From contig CAYIBK010000008.1 in the NCBI GenBank assembly GCA_964361645.1, positions 1 to 46,987 of the forward strand: a stretch of 46,987 nucleotides of DNA. Direction: 5' to 3'. The stretch comes from 2-01-FULL-39-33 sp964361645 (GTDB lineage: Bacteria; Patescibacteriota; Patescibacteriia; 2-01-FULL-39-33). This document shows, piece by piece, positions 16,996 through 23,368 of the stretch. A model generated the notes under the pieces. That model was given only the letters and a program-made list of their open reading frames with translations. It was not told the origin of the DNA and did not search any database. A program made the position numbers and the translations under genes. The stretch's first letter is position 1. Every line of letters starts with the position of its first letter.

Positions 16996-18042
16996 ATGTT
17001 AAAATTTAAAGTGATGAAGGAGCCAGATAGCCATCAATTCAATTGGGATATTTGCGGACATGAAAAAATTGTCCATTTTTTACAGTCGGCTATTTTAAAC
17101 GGCAACTTAGCTCAAGCCTATTTATTTTCTGGCCCCAGCAAGTTGGGCAAGCAGGCTATAGCTAATAAATTTATAGCTTCGCTTTTTTGCCAAAATTCAG
17201 AAAAGGATTTGCCTTGCGGAGTTTGTTCTAGTTGCCAGCAGATTAAAAATGAAATTCACCCCGATTTTTATGTTACTACCCAAGCCATCAACGAAAAAAC
17301 AGAAAAGTTAAGCCGTAGCATTGTAATTGATCAGATTAGAAATTTAAAATATAAATTGCAACAAGGCACCCTGTTAAATGGCTATAAAATCGCTTTGATT
17401 AAAGAGGCTCATTTGATGAATTTAAATACTGCCAATGCCCTATTAAAAATACTTGAGGAACCGACTAAAAATACCATCATTATACTTTTAGCCGATGACG
17501 CTTCGTCTTTGCCCCAGACCATTGCTTCCCGTTGCCAGATTTTAAGGTTTTTACCAGTGCCCAATGCCGAAATAAAATCATATTTAGAGAATAAAGGAGT
17601 TTTTGATTCTGGTTTAATTGCCAAGCAAGCCTATGGCCATCCGGGCATAGCTATTGATTTAGCCGGTAGTAAAGAATTGTCTAAAGACATCAAGCGTAAT
17701 ATTGGCGTATTTTTAAAAATCATCGAAGCTGATTTAGGTGATCGATTCGAAATAGCAGAAAAAGTAATTAATTGGGATAAGGATGAAGCTGTTAATATAT
17801 CGCTCTTAAATGATTTATTACATACTTGGCAATTAGCCTTAAGGGATATCATTCTGATAAAAAGTGATAATGAATTATTAGTTTCTAATACAAATTATCT
17901 GGCTGAATTAAAGATACCGGCTGCAACTTTGGATTTTTTAAAAATTAAATCTATTTTAAATAAGATGGATCAGGTTATTAATTACACTAAATATAACATC
18001 AATTCTAAAACAATATTAGAAAATTTAATTATAAATTTATGA
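16996..18042 (+). CDS. holB: DNA polymerase III subunit delta'
   Basis: Clamp-loader subunit of the replicative polymerase. The 348-residue AAA+ protein shows 'AYLFSGPSKLGKQAIANKF' (Walker A-like, with Lys present), a four-Cys zinc site 'CQNSEKDLPCGVCSSC', 'YKIALIKEAHLMNLNTANAL' (Walker B region), 'LLKILEEPTKNTIIILLA' and the sensor/SRC region 'IASRCQILRF'. These fit HolB/DnaX-type loaders; length and the lack of a tau tail indicate delta'. The next gene overlaps it by 4 nt (ATGA), so they are translationally coupled. Confidence 0.92.
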   Translation: MLKFKVMKEPDSHQFNWDICGHEKIVHFLQSAILNGNLAQAYLFSGPSKLGKQAIANKFIASLFCQNSEKDLPCGVCSSCQQIKNEIHPDFYVTTQAINEKTEKLSRSIVIDQIRNLKYKLQQGTLLNGYKIALIKEAHLMNLNTANALLKILEEPTKNTIIILLADDASSLPQTIASRCQILRFLPVPNAEIKSYLENKGVFDSGLIAKQAYGHPGIAIDLAGSKELSKDIKRNIGVFLKIIEADLGDRFEIAEKVINWDKDEAVNISLLNDLLHTWQLALRDIILIKSDNELLVSNTNYLAELKIPAATLDFLKIKSILNKMDQVINYTKYNINSKTILENLIINL

Positions 18043-19112
18043 AAACCAAAAGGATAATAATTCTCACCTCTCTGGTGGCTGTGGCCTTATTAGTTAGTGG
18101 TTGCACTATTAAATTTGGTGGAGGTAAAACTACTACCATTGATGGCGGTATTTGGAAGTCTATTGATAGCAGTAAAACCTGGACTCAAGTGGTGGCGGTG
18201 CCATCGTCTAGCGGTAAAGTTGCCAGCATTGCCAATGTAGATGTGCGCCGAATGATTTTTGATCCATCAGATTATAACACTGTTTATTTATCAACCGAAA
18301 AAGAAGGCGTGGTTTATACCAATGATGCCGGCGCTAGTTGGAATCAGTTTAAACAGTTTGCTGGAACCAAAATTAGGGCTGTAGCCGTGGACCCCAATGA
18401 TAAATGCAATTTATATGTTCTTTATGCCAACAAGATGTACAAATCAACCGATTGCGGTCGATTTTGGAATGATGTTTATGTTCATCAAAACGCCGAGGTT
18501 TTTTTAACTGATCTTGTTATTGATTATGCTTCTAGTTCGGTGGTTTATATAACTACCAGCGCTGGCGAAGTGTTAAGAAGCAATGATGGCGGCACATCTT
18601 GGGCCACAGTAACCCGGGTTAATAATGGTGTTTTTTTAGATTTAGCTATGGATGCTAAAAATAGCAAAATAGTCTACGCCGCTACCCAAAAAAGCGGGGT
18701 TTATAAAACAACCGATGGAGGCAATACTTGGATCAGTTTGGGTGCTGGACTAAAAACTTATTCTGGCAGCCAGGAATACAAAAGTTTGGTGATTGATCCG
18801 TCGACTGTGGGTAGTTTGATTTTAGTCTCAAAATTTGGCATGCTAAGAACTCGGGATGGTGGTGCTAATTGGGAAGTGATAGAATTATTGCCTTCTTCTA
18901 AGAAAACCACTATTTATTCTGCCGCTATTAATCCCAAAGATAGTAATGAAATCTATTATGCGACTAGAACTACTTTGGTGAAATCAGTTGATGGCGGCAA
19001 AACTTGGTCATCACAAGAACTGCCCACTACTAGATCGGCTAATAGGATGATAATTAATCCCAACACCCCAGCTATAATTTATATCGGAACATTTAAGGTG
19101 AGTGATAAATAA
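18039..19112 (+). CDS. BNR/Asp-box beta-propeller lipoprotein
   Basis: A secreted lipoprotein of 357 residues: signal peptide with lipobox 'LLVSGC' (Cys22), then repeated Asp-box/BNR motifs such as 'YTNDAGASWNQF', 'RSNDGGTSWATV', 'KTTDGGNTWISL', 'RTRDGGANWEVI' and 'KSVDGGKTWSSQ'. The five to six repeats suggest a beta-propeller like sortilin/YCF48-type proteins. YCF48 relatives act as assembly factors in phototrophs, but here the role is unknown. It overlaps holB by 4 nt although the two functions have no evident link, and precedes frr. Confidence 0.9.
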   Translation: MKTKRIIILTSLVAVALLVSGCTIKFGGGKTTTIDGGIWKSIDSSKTWTQVVAVPSSSGKVASIANVDVRRMIFDPSDYNTVYLSTEKEGVVYTNDAGASWNQFKQFAGTKIRAVAVDPNDKCNLYVLYANKMYKSTDCGRFWNDVYVHQNAEVFLTDLVIDYASSSVVYITTSAGEVLRSNDGGTSWATVTRVNNGVFLDLAMDAKNSKIVYAATQKSGVYKTTDGGNTWISLGAGLKTYSGSQEYKSLVIDPSTVGSLILVSKFGMLRTRDGGANWEVIELLPSSKKTTIYSAAINPKDSNEIYYATRTTLVKSVDGGKTWSSQELPTTRSANRMIINPNTPAIIYIGTFKVSDK

Positions 19113-19136
19113 ATCTTTAATAATATAAATAAAACT

Positions 19137-19688
19137 ATGAGCCTAATTGATAATCATAAAGTTGATTTTAATAAAGCCATTGATCATTTTGTGAGTGATA
19201 TTTCCACTCTTAAAACTGGTCGAGCTAATCCGGCAGTTTTGGATTTAATCAAGGTTGAGGTTTATGGCACATTTGTGCCTATTAACCAAGTAGCTTCTGT
19301 TTCGGTGCCCGAAGCCAGATCAATTATCATCCAGCCTTGGGACAAGGGCGTTATCAATGATATTGATAAAGCTATAAGAGAATCGGATTTGGGACTAAGC
19401 TCTGTTAATGAAGGGGATAAAATAAGAATCGTTATTCCGCAAATGACAGAGGAATCAAGAAAAGAAATTGTTAAAAATCTAAACAAAAAAATAGAGGACG
19501 CCCGCATTGCTATTCGTGGAGTTAGAGATGAAATAAAAGAAGAAATTTTGGCAGCAGAGAAAAATAAAGATTTTGGCGAGGATGAAAAGTATAATTTAAT
19601 CGAGCAGTTGGATAAGGTAACGGGGGAATTCAATAATAAGATAAAGGAATTGGGTGATAAAAAGGAAAATGAAATAATGACTGTTTAA
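19137..19688 (+). CDS. frr: Ribosome recycling factor
   Basis: Splits the post-termination ribosome together with EF-G. The 183-residue protein has the expected length and signatures: 'LKTGRANPAVLDLIKVEVYG', 'VPINQVASVSVPEAR', 'IIIQPWDKGVINDIDKAI', 'IRIVIPQMTEESRKEIVKNL' and the helical C-terminus. It comes 24 nt after the propeller lipoprotein on the same strand. No anomalies are seen. Confidence 0.97.
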   Translation: MSLIDNHKVDFNKAIDHFVSDISTLKTGRANPAVLDLIKVEVYGTFVPINQVASVSVPEARSIIIQPWDKGVINDIDKAIRESDLGLSSVNEGDKIRIVIPQMTEESRKEIVKNLNKKIEDARIAIRGVRDEIKEEILAAEKNKDFGEDEKYNLIEQLDKVTGEFNNKIKELGDKKENEIMTV

Positions 19689-19765
19689 TTTAATTTAAAA
19701 ATTTCTAATTTCTAATTCCTGCCTGCCTGCCGGCAGGCAGGTCTAAACAATTTAATAATTTAATA
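19687..19765. repeat. AT-rich dispersed repeat with CCTGCC/GGCAGG palindrome
   Basis: AAATTTCTAATTTCTAATT is followed by the palindrome CCTGCCTGCCGGCAGGCAGG (about 19722-19741) and then TAAACAATTTAATAATTT. A close relative, with a shorter palindrome, is at 24833-24914. Confidence 0.7.
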
Positions 19766-20104
19766 ATGATTTATGATTTAGAAGAAAGAACTAAAAATTT
19801 TAGTAAAAATATAATAATTTTATTGTTTGAAATTAGAAAAAACGAAATTAATAAAAATATTATATCTCAATTAGTAAGATCAGCTACTAGCATTGGAGCC
19901 AATTATTGCGAAGCTAATAATGCTAGCTCTAAAAAAGATTTCAGAAATAAAATCTTTATTTGCAGAAAAGAATTATAGGAAACAAAATATTGGATTGAAT
20001 TATTGGCCGAGACAAACAAAGAAAAGATTAATGAATTGAGATTATTATGGAAAGAGGCTCATGAATTATTATTGATATTTAGCAAAATAGTCTCCAATTC
20101 ATAA
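19766..20104 (+). pseudogene. Four-helix-bundle protein (S23/23S rRNA-IVS type) interrupted by in-frame UAG
   Basis: The first 70 residues, with 'LVRSATSIGANYCEANNASS', are a good match to the four-helix-bundle (23S rRNA intervening-sequence, S23) family. The frame hits TAG at 19976-19978 inside the third helix, then continues in the same frame for 41 residues to TAA with family-like sequence 'ETKYWIELL' and 'EAHELLLIFSKIV'. Only one base change is needed to restore a full 112-residue protein. TAG is a normal stop elsewhere here (gpmI copy 1), so a nonsense-mutated gene is the simplest reading. AT-rich repeats flank both sides, suggesting an inserted cassette. Confidence 0.85.
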
Positions 20105-20106
20105 TA

Positions 20107-20172
20107 ATTTTTATTAAATTAAATAATTAAATAATTGTTTAGAAATTAGAAATTTTTAAATTATAAATTAAT
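20107..20172. repeat. AT-rich dispersed repeat (AAATTAGAAATT family)
   Basis: TTAAATAATTAAATAATTG, TTTAGAAATTAGAAATT and AAATTATAAATTAAT; in opposite order to the copy before the broken four-helix gene, so the pair could be read as flanking it. Confidence 0.6.
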
Positions 20173-20180
20173 AATACATC

Positions 20181-21353
20181 ATGTTAATTACCATAATAGT
20201 ATTTGTCTTAGTTTTATCGGTCATTGTTTTTGTTCATGAAATGGGCCATTTTTATACTGCTCGGAAATTAGGCGTTAAAGTGGATGAATTTGGCTTGGGC
20301 TTGCCGCCGAGGATTTTTGGGGTTAAAAAAATCGCCGGCAAATTTAAGCTGGTTTGGGGCAAGCAGGCAATAGAAAAAGACAGCCCCACAATTTATTCTT
20401 TAAATTGGATTCCAGTGGGCGGTTTTGTAAAGATAAAAGGCGAGTCAGGAGAAGAGGCCGGGGCCGTTGACAGTTTTGCCAGTAAGGGTGTGGGGAAAAG
20501 ATCAGTGATGATTGTAGCCGGCGTGGTGATGAATGTCATTCTTTGCATGGTTTTATTATCTATTGGCTTTGGCTTTGGCATGCCTGCTGCCTTAGATGAT
20601 AATTTAAGCAAACAGGCAACAGTATCCAATCAAACTATACAAGTAATTCAATTGATGCCAGATAGCCAGGCCAAATTAGCCGGCATTCAAGTGGGTGATG
20701 TAATCTCTAAGGTTAATGGGCAGGAATTTAAAACTATCAGCGAACTGAATACTTTTTTATCTGCCCGTAATGGCCAAGAATTAAGTTTTGCCATCATCAG
20801 ACGAGGAGAGAAAATAGATAAAAATATAAAAATTGGCTCATACTCTTATGAGGGCAGAGAAATCGTTGGTATTGGTATTGGTTTGATAGAAACAGCTATT
20901 GTGCGCTATCCTTGGTATTTGGCGATTTATAAAGGAGTGATAGCCACTTTTGTCTGGATGGGCGCTATTATTATCGCTTTTGCCACCGTCATCAAGAATT
21001 TAGTCTTGGGCGTGCCAACTGGAGTAGAAGTGGCTGGCCCGGTAGGGATAGCGGTTTTAACCGGTCAAGCGGCTAAGATGGGAATTATTTATCTGTTGCA
21101 ATTCACGGCTTTATTGTCTTTGAATCTAGCCATTATAAATATTTTGCCTTTCCCGGCTTTAGACGGCGGCAGATTATTATTTTTGATTTTAGAAAAAATA
21201 AGAGGCCGAGCCGTAAAACAAGAATGGGAAAATTTAGTGCACAATCTGGGTTTTATAATTTTAATGGGCTTAGTACTGCTAGTAACCTTTGGCGATGTCA
21301 TAAAATATGGTGGGGGGCTGTTTGGGACAATTAAACATTTATTTGGTTTTTGA
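20181..21353 (+). CDS. rseP: M50 site-2 metalloprotease with PDZ domain (RseP-like)
   Basis: An intramembrane zinc protease that cuts membrane-bound regulators. The 390-residue protein has 'VHEMGHFYTARKLGVKVDEF' (HExxH zinc site, residues 19-23) in the first membrane segment, a PDZ domain ('AKLAGIQVGDVISKVNGQEF', about residues 165-215) and the third zinc ligand in 'ILPFPALDGGRLLF', with closing membrane segments. One PDZ domain rather than the two in E. coli RseP is usual outside Proteobacteria. It stands downstream of the broken four-helix gene; no anti-sigma substrate is visible in the window. Confidence 0.94.
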   Translation: MLITIIVFVLVLSVIVFVHEMGHFYTARKLGVKVDEFGLGLPPRIFGVKKIAGKFKLVWGKQAIEKDSPTIYSLNWIPVGGFVKIKGESGEEAGAVDSFASKGVGKRSVMIVAGVVMNVILCMVLLSIGFGFGMPAALDDNLSKQATVSNQTIQVIQLMPDSQAKLAGIQVGDVISKVNGQEFKTISELNTFLSARNGQELSFAIIRRGEKIDKNIKIGSYSYEGREIVGIGIGLIETAIVRYPWYLAIYKGVIATFVWMGAIIIAFATVIKNLVLGVPTGVEVAGPVGIAVLTGQAAKMGIIYLLQFTALLSLNLAIINILPFPALDGGRLLFLILEKIRGRAVKQEWENLVHNLGFIILMGLVLLVTFGDVIKYGGGLFGTIKHLFGF

Positions 21354-21359
21354 GGTATT

Positions 21360-21384
21360 AAAAAAAGCCAAACTATTGTTTGGC
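21360..21384 (-). terminator. Intrinsic terminator for the 21397-21669 gene
   Basis: On the minus strand GCCAAAC/GTTTGGC (21367-21373 with 21378-21384) with a 4-nt loop is followed by at least six T. It may also serve rseP weakly from the other side. Confidence 0.9.
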
Positions 21385-21396
21385 CATTGGGGTGAA

Positions 21397-21669
21397 CTAC
21401 ATATTGGCAAATACTTCTGTTAAGCTATCAATTAAATTGTCTACTTCTTTCAGTGATGTTTTGCTCTCGCGAAAAAAAGGTCCTATTCTAATATTTAGTT
21501 TAAACGCGTCTGCTAGTGCATTAATAATAATATGAGCAACAGGAGTAAGTTGTAATATCTCATCTTCATTTTTTGGGATCTCGTAGAAAACTTCAAGTTT
21601 CTTCCTTAATCTTATTAATCTGTCTAGTAAAATCTGGCAATCTTTAAGTGACAAATAAAGTTGCGCCAT
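21397..21669 (-). CDS. Small hypothetical protein, alpha-helical
   Basis: A 90-residue protein with no family I recognise. Sequence is mostly helical: 'SLKDCQILLDRLIRLRKKLEVFY', then 'ILQLTPVAHIIINALADAFKL' and a final helix 'LKEVDNLIDSLTEVFANM'. Its unit is compact and complete: promoter at 21724-21752, GGAG/AAGGA Shine-Dalgarno just before the ATG, and a terminator 13 nt after the stop codon. That packaging is the best evidence that it is real. Cytoplasmic, probably an oligomerising or partner-binding protein, but this is only inferred from composition. Confidence 0.75.
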   Translation of the reverse strand: MAQLYLSLKDCQILLDRLIRLRKKLEVFYEIPKNEDEILQLTPVAHIIINALADAFKLNIRIGPFFRESKTSLKEVDNLIDSLTEVFANM

Positions 21670-21723
21670 TTTCCTTCTCCCTTGGTTTTGGTTGGTTAAA
21701 AAGAACGCTAAAGATCAATTAGT

Positions 21724-21752
21724 GTTATATCATAAAAATATTAATATAGCAA
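21724..21752 (-). promoter_or_regulatory. Sigma70-type promoter of the 90-residue gene
   Basis: TTGCTA (21747-21752), 17-nt spacer, TATAAC (21724-21729) preceded by TGA, an extended -10 form. Confidence 0.65.
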
Positions 21753-21759
21753 GTCTTCT

Positions 21760-22104
21760 ATGAAGATACCCATCTCTTCAAATATTAATCCCGGTTTAGT
21801 TATGAGGCGTAGTGGCTACGGCTTTTTACGCGACAAAAATACCGGAGGTGGCAGTTATGTCCGCCGATTAGGTAGTGGGTTTTATCCGCGTCTTCATGTT
21901 TATATAGAAGGGGATAATATTAATCTTCATTTAGATCAAAAGCAAGCTAGTTATAAGGGCACATCAGCTCATAGCGGGGAATACAGCGGCGAAGTGGTAG
22001 AGCAGGAGGGGGAGAGGATTAAAAATGTTATGTCTGATTTGCTAGTTTCGGAAAATGAGCCAGAGGTAGAAAAGAAGAAAGGGTTTTGGGGGAGATTGTT
22101 TTAG
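21760..22104 (+). CDS. Conserved hypothetical protein of Patescibacteria
   Basis: A 114-residue protein with a Gly/Arg-rich first part ('RRSGYGFLRDKNTGGGSYVRR'-like, with 'FYPRLHVYIEGDNINLHLDQ') and the memorable block 'KGTSAHSGEYSGEVVEQEGE', then a charged tail ending 'KKGFWGRLF'. I recall this type of protein as common in Patescibacteria but of unknown role. No membrane segment or signal peptide is seen. It is transcribed away from the 90-residue gene across a 90-nt shared upstream region. Confidence 0.75.
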   Translation: MKIPISSNINPGLVMRRSGYGFLRDKNTGGGSYVRRLGSGFYPRLHVYIEGDNINLHLDQKQASYKGTSAHSGEYSGEVVEQEGERIKNVMSDLLVSENEPEVEKKKGFWGRLF

Positions 22105-22127
22105 TTGCCTTTATTTATTTTTATAAT

Positions 22128-22247
22128 CGTCATTGCGAGCCTGCCTGCCGGTAGGCAGGGAATGAAGCAATCCCATTTGAAATAAACTTGAGATTGCTTC
22201 GCTTCACTTCGTTTCGCCTACCTACGGTAGACAAGCTCGCAATGACA
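22128..22247. repeat. Dispersed inverted repeat (GTCATTGCGAG family), copy A
   Basis: Ends CGTCATTGCGAG and CTCGCAATGACA are inverted. The inside carries GAAGCAATCCCA/GAGATTGCTTCG and a palindrome of the CCTGCC/GGCAGG kind. It is followed by ACACACTA and, after 22 nt, a second copy with identical flanks. Similar units are at 22270-22346, 40533-40601 and 42362-42442. Confidence 0.85.
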
Positions 22248-22269
22248 AACACACTATTATTTTTATAAT

Positions 22270-22346
22270 CGTCATTGCGAAGAATGAAGCAATCCCATGG
22301 AAAATACACGAGATTGCTTCGTCCGCTTCGCTCCCTCGCAATGACA
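22270..22346. repeat. Dispersed inverted repeat (GTCATTGCGAG family), copy B
   Basis: A shorter tandem copy of the preceding unit, bounded by TTTTTATAATCGTCATTGCG and GCAATGACAAACACACTA as in copy A. The 400-nt gap 22105-22507 holds these two repeats, one terminator and a 32-nt direct repeat; open frames here are just repeat sequence. Confidence 0.85.
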
Positions 22347-22414
22347 AACACACTATCATTACAAATAGTAGTGAAACAATACGGTATTTATATTTTTTAA
22401 TTTTTAGGCAAAAA

Positions 22415-22443
22415 GAAAGGCAGTCGTTTTTGGCGACTGCCGT
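22415..22443 (-). terminator. Intrinsic terminator for the minus-strand pair
   Basis: GGCAGTCG/CGACTGCC stem (22421... to 22443) with a short loop; on the minus strand it runs into TTTCTTTTT. Confidence 0.85.
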
Positions 22444-22464
22444 TGTTGATTTGCCTTACTTGTT

Positions 22465-22496
22465 GGCGGTTGATAGGCCGGTGACCAAACTAGGCT
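22465..22496. repeat. Direct repeat, copy 1 of 2
   Basis: A 32-nt stretch including TGATAGGCCGGTGACCAAAC that recurs at 22702-22733 with about three differences, 237 nt (79 codons) apart. The other copy encodes 'SLVWSPAYQPP' at the end of the 147-residue protein; this copy could encode the same peptide in the same direction. Confidence 0.85.
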
Positions 22497-22507
22497 GTTG
22501 AAAAAAA

Positions 22508-22684
22508 TTATGTCTTTACGAATCCCCATACTAAATCATCTGGAGGATCGCCATATAATTTTTTGAATATTTCAATATTCCGATCCCTGTCTTCTGATCC
22601 GTAGATACTGACAAATCCACTGCCTTCTGTGTTCCATCGCGGATCTTTTTTACTCGTAAGATACCAAATTCCTTGTCCGCCCAT
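22508..22684 (-). CDS. Small conserved hypothetical protein, translationally coupled
   Basis: A 58-residue protein beginning 'MGGQGIWYLTSKKDPRWNTE' and ending 'YGDPPDDLVWGFVKT'. The pattern SKxDPRWN...G...(K/E)xxYGxPPxDLxWG(F/Y) is one I recall from small bacterial proteins of unknown function, so it is very probably genuine. Its ATG lies one base after the stop codon of the upstream 147-residue gene (TAAAATG), so it is likely made by coupled translation from the same transcript. A longer open frame overlapping it in another frame is only its shadow. It lies between the two copies of a 32-nt direct repeat. Confidence 0.8.
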   Translation of the reverse strand: MGGQGIWYLTSKKDPRWNTEGSGFVSIYGSEDRDRNIEIFKKLYGDPPDDLVWGFVKT

Positions 22685-22685
22685 T

Positions 22686-23129
22686 TTACATCTTTCTTTC
22701 TGGTGGCTGATAGGCCGGTGACCAAACCAGGCTTTGGTTGCCCAGGTCTTCCAACCGGTTCAAAACTTCGTCCAGATTCAGGCCGTACTTTTTGGCCATA
22801 GTCTCGGGGATAATTGTCCAACCAGTGGCGCCGCGTTCATGTTCCCAGAAGGCTTCACTGCGCCTAATTGGCTTGCCATCATAGAAGTCTTTCAAGATCT
22901 CTATTCTATTATCTGTTTCTTGTTGAGATTTGATTCTGCTATTTTGAAGATCTTTAAAGATATAGTCACGGTTTATTACCACCAAAAAAGATACTATTGT
23001 TATAATACTCCCTAGCCAGGACAAGGCGATAATATCTGGTTTTTGTCGTTTTTGAATATTGATCATAAGAGTACCCATAGACCACAACGTGACCAATATT
23101 ATTAATACCAAAGCGATATTAATCCACAT
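22686..23129 (-). CDS. Hypothetical membrane protein with soluble C-terminal part
   Basis: A 147-residue protein with two N-terminal membrane segments ('INIALVLIILVTLWSMGTLM' and about residues 34-53) and a soluble region with 'WEHERGATGWTIIPETMAKK' and 'GLNLDEVLNRLEDLGNQSL'. I do not recognise the family. The unit is well formed: perfect consensus promoter, a leader hairpin, AAAGGAG 8 nt before ATG, and a coupled small gene behind. Its last residues ('SLVWSPAYQPPERKM') lie in a sequence duplicated 237 nt downstream, so the C-terminus may have been altered by a duplication or an insertion. Confidence 0.75.
   Translation of the reverse strand: MWINIALVLIILVTLWSMGTLMINIQKRQKPDIIALSWLGSIITIVSFLVVINRDYIFKDLQNSRIKSQQETDNRIEILKDFYDGKPIRRSEAFWEHERGATGWTIIPETMAKKYGLNLDEVLNRLEDLGNQSLVWSPAYQPPERKM
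22702..22733. repeat. Direct repeat, copy 2 of 2
   Basis: Partner of 22465-22496; encodes the C-terminal 'SLVWSPAYQPP' of the 147-residue protein. Confidence 0.85.
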
Positions 23130-23170
23130 TCTTTCGTCTCCTTTGTTTAGATTGTTTTAGGTGCTAAATA

Positions 23171-23184
23171 GCTCTTTTGAGAGC
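23171..23184 (-). promoter_or_regulatory. Leader hairpin of the 147-residue gene
   Basis: GCTCTC AA AAGAGC-type hairpin just after the predicted transcription start, ahead of the Shine-Dalgarno site. Confidence 0.4.
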
Positions 23185-23193
23185 TAACCCGTC

Positions 23194-23222
23194 ATTATAT
23201 CATATAATATTATAATTGTCAA
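23194..23222 (-). promoter_or_regulatory. Consensus sigma70 promoter of the 147-residue/58-residue unit
   Basis: TTGACA (23217-23222), 17-nt spacer, TATAAT (23194-23199): both boxes match the consensus exactly. The next gene on the other strand (proS) diverges from here. Confidence 0.9.
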
Positions 23223-23228
23223 TGTTAA

Positions 23229-23246
23229 TTTAGGTTTTAACCTAAA
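23229..23246. promoter_or_regulatory. Palindromic operator candidate between divergent promoters
   Basis: TTTAGGTT-TT-AACCTAAA, an 8-2-8 perfect inverted repeat, between the -35 boxes of the minus-strand unit and the proS promoter. Could bind a regulator; no partner is known. Confidence 0.4.
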
Positions 23247-23265
23247 TTTAGATTAAATTTATTCT

Positions 23266-23294
23266 TTGAATTTTATTGTTTTTTAGAGTATTAT
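23266..23294 (+). promoter_or_regulatory. Promoter candidate for proS
   Basis: TTGAAT (23266-23271), 17-nt spacer, TATTAT (23289-23294), 75 nt before the proS ATG. Confidence 0.5.
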
Positions 23295-23368
23295 TAAGTC
23301 ATAATAATTTCCATTGAAATTATAAACCAACCCTTGCTTATTATTAAAAATACTATAAAATAACTTCC

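Noticed and set aside
19766..20104. Evidence for a reassigned UAG or UGA codon
   Set aside because: TAG ends gpmI copy 1 and TGA ends holB, mreC and rseP with the next gene following directly, so the standard bacterial code applies; one broken gene is not enough.
22130..22351. A 73-codon minus-strand frame ('MFVIARERSGRSNLV...')
   Set aside because: Encoded wholly by two copies of the GTCATTGCGAG repeat.
22531..22821. A 96-codon minus-strand frame overlapping the membrane-protein gene
   Set aside because: The 58-residue frame at 22508-22684 has much better protein features; the 96-codon frame starts inside another gene and lacks a ribosome site.
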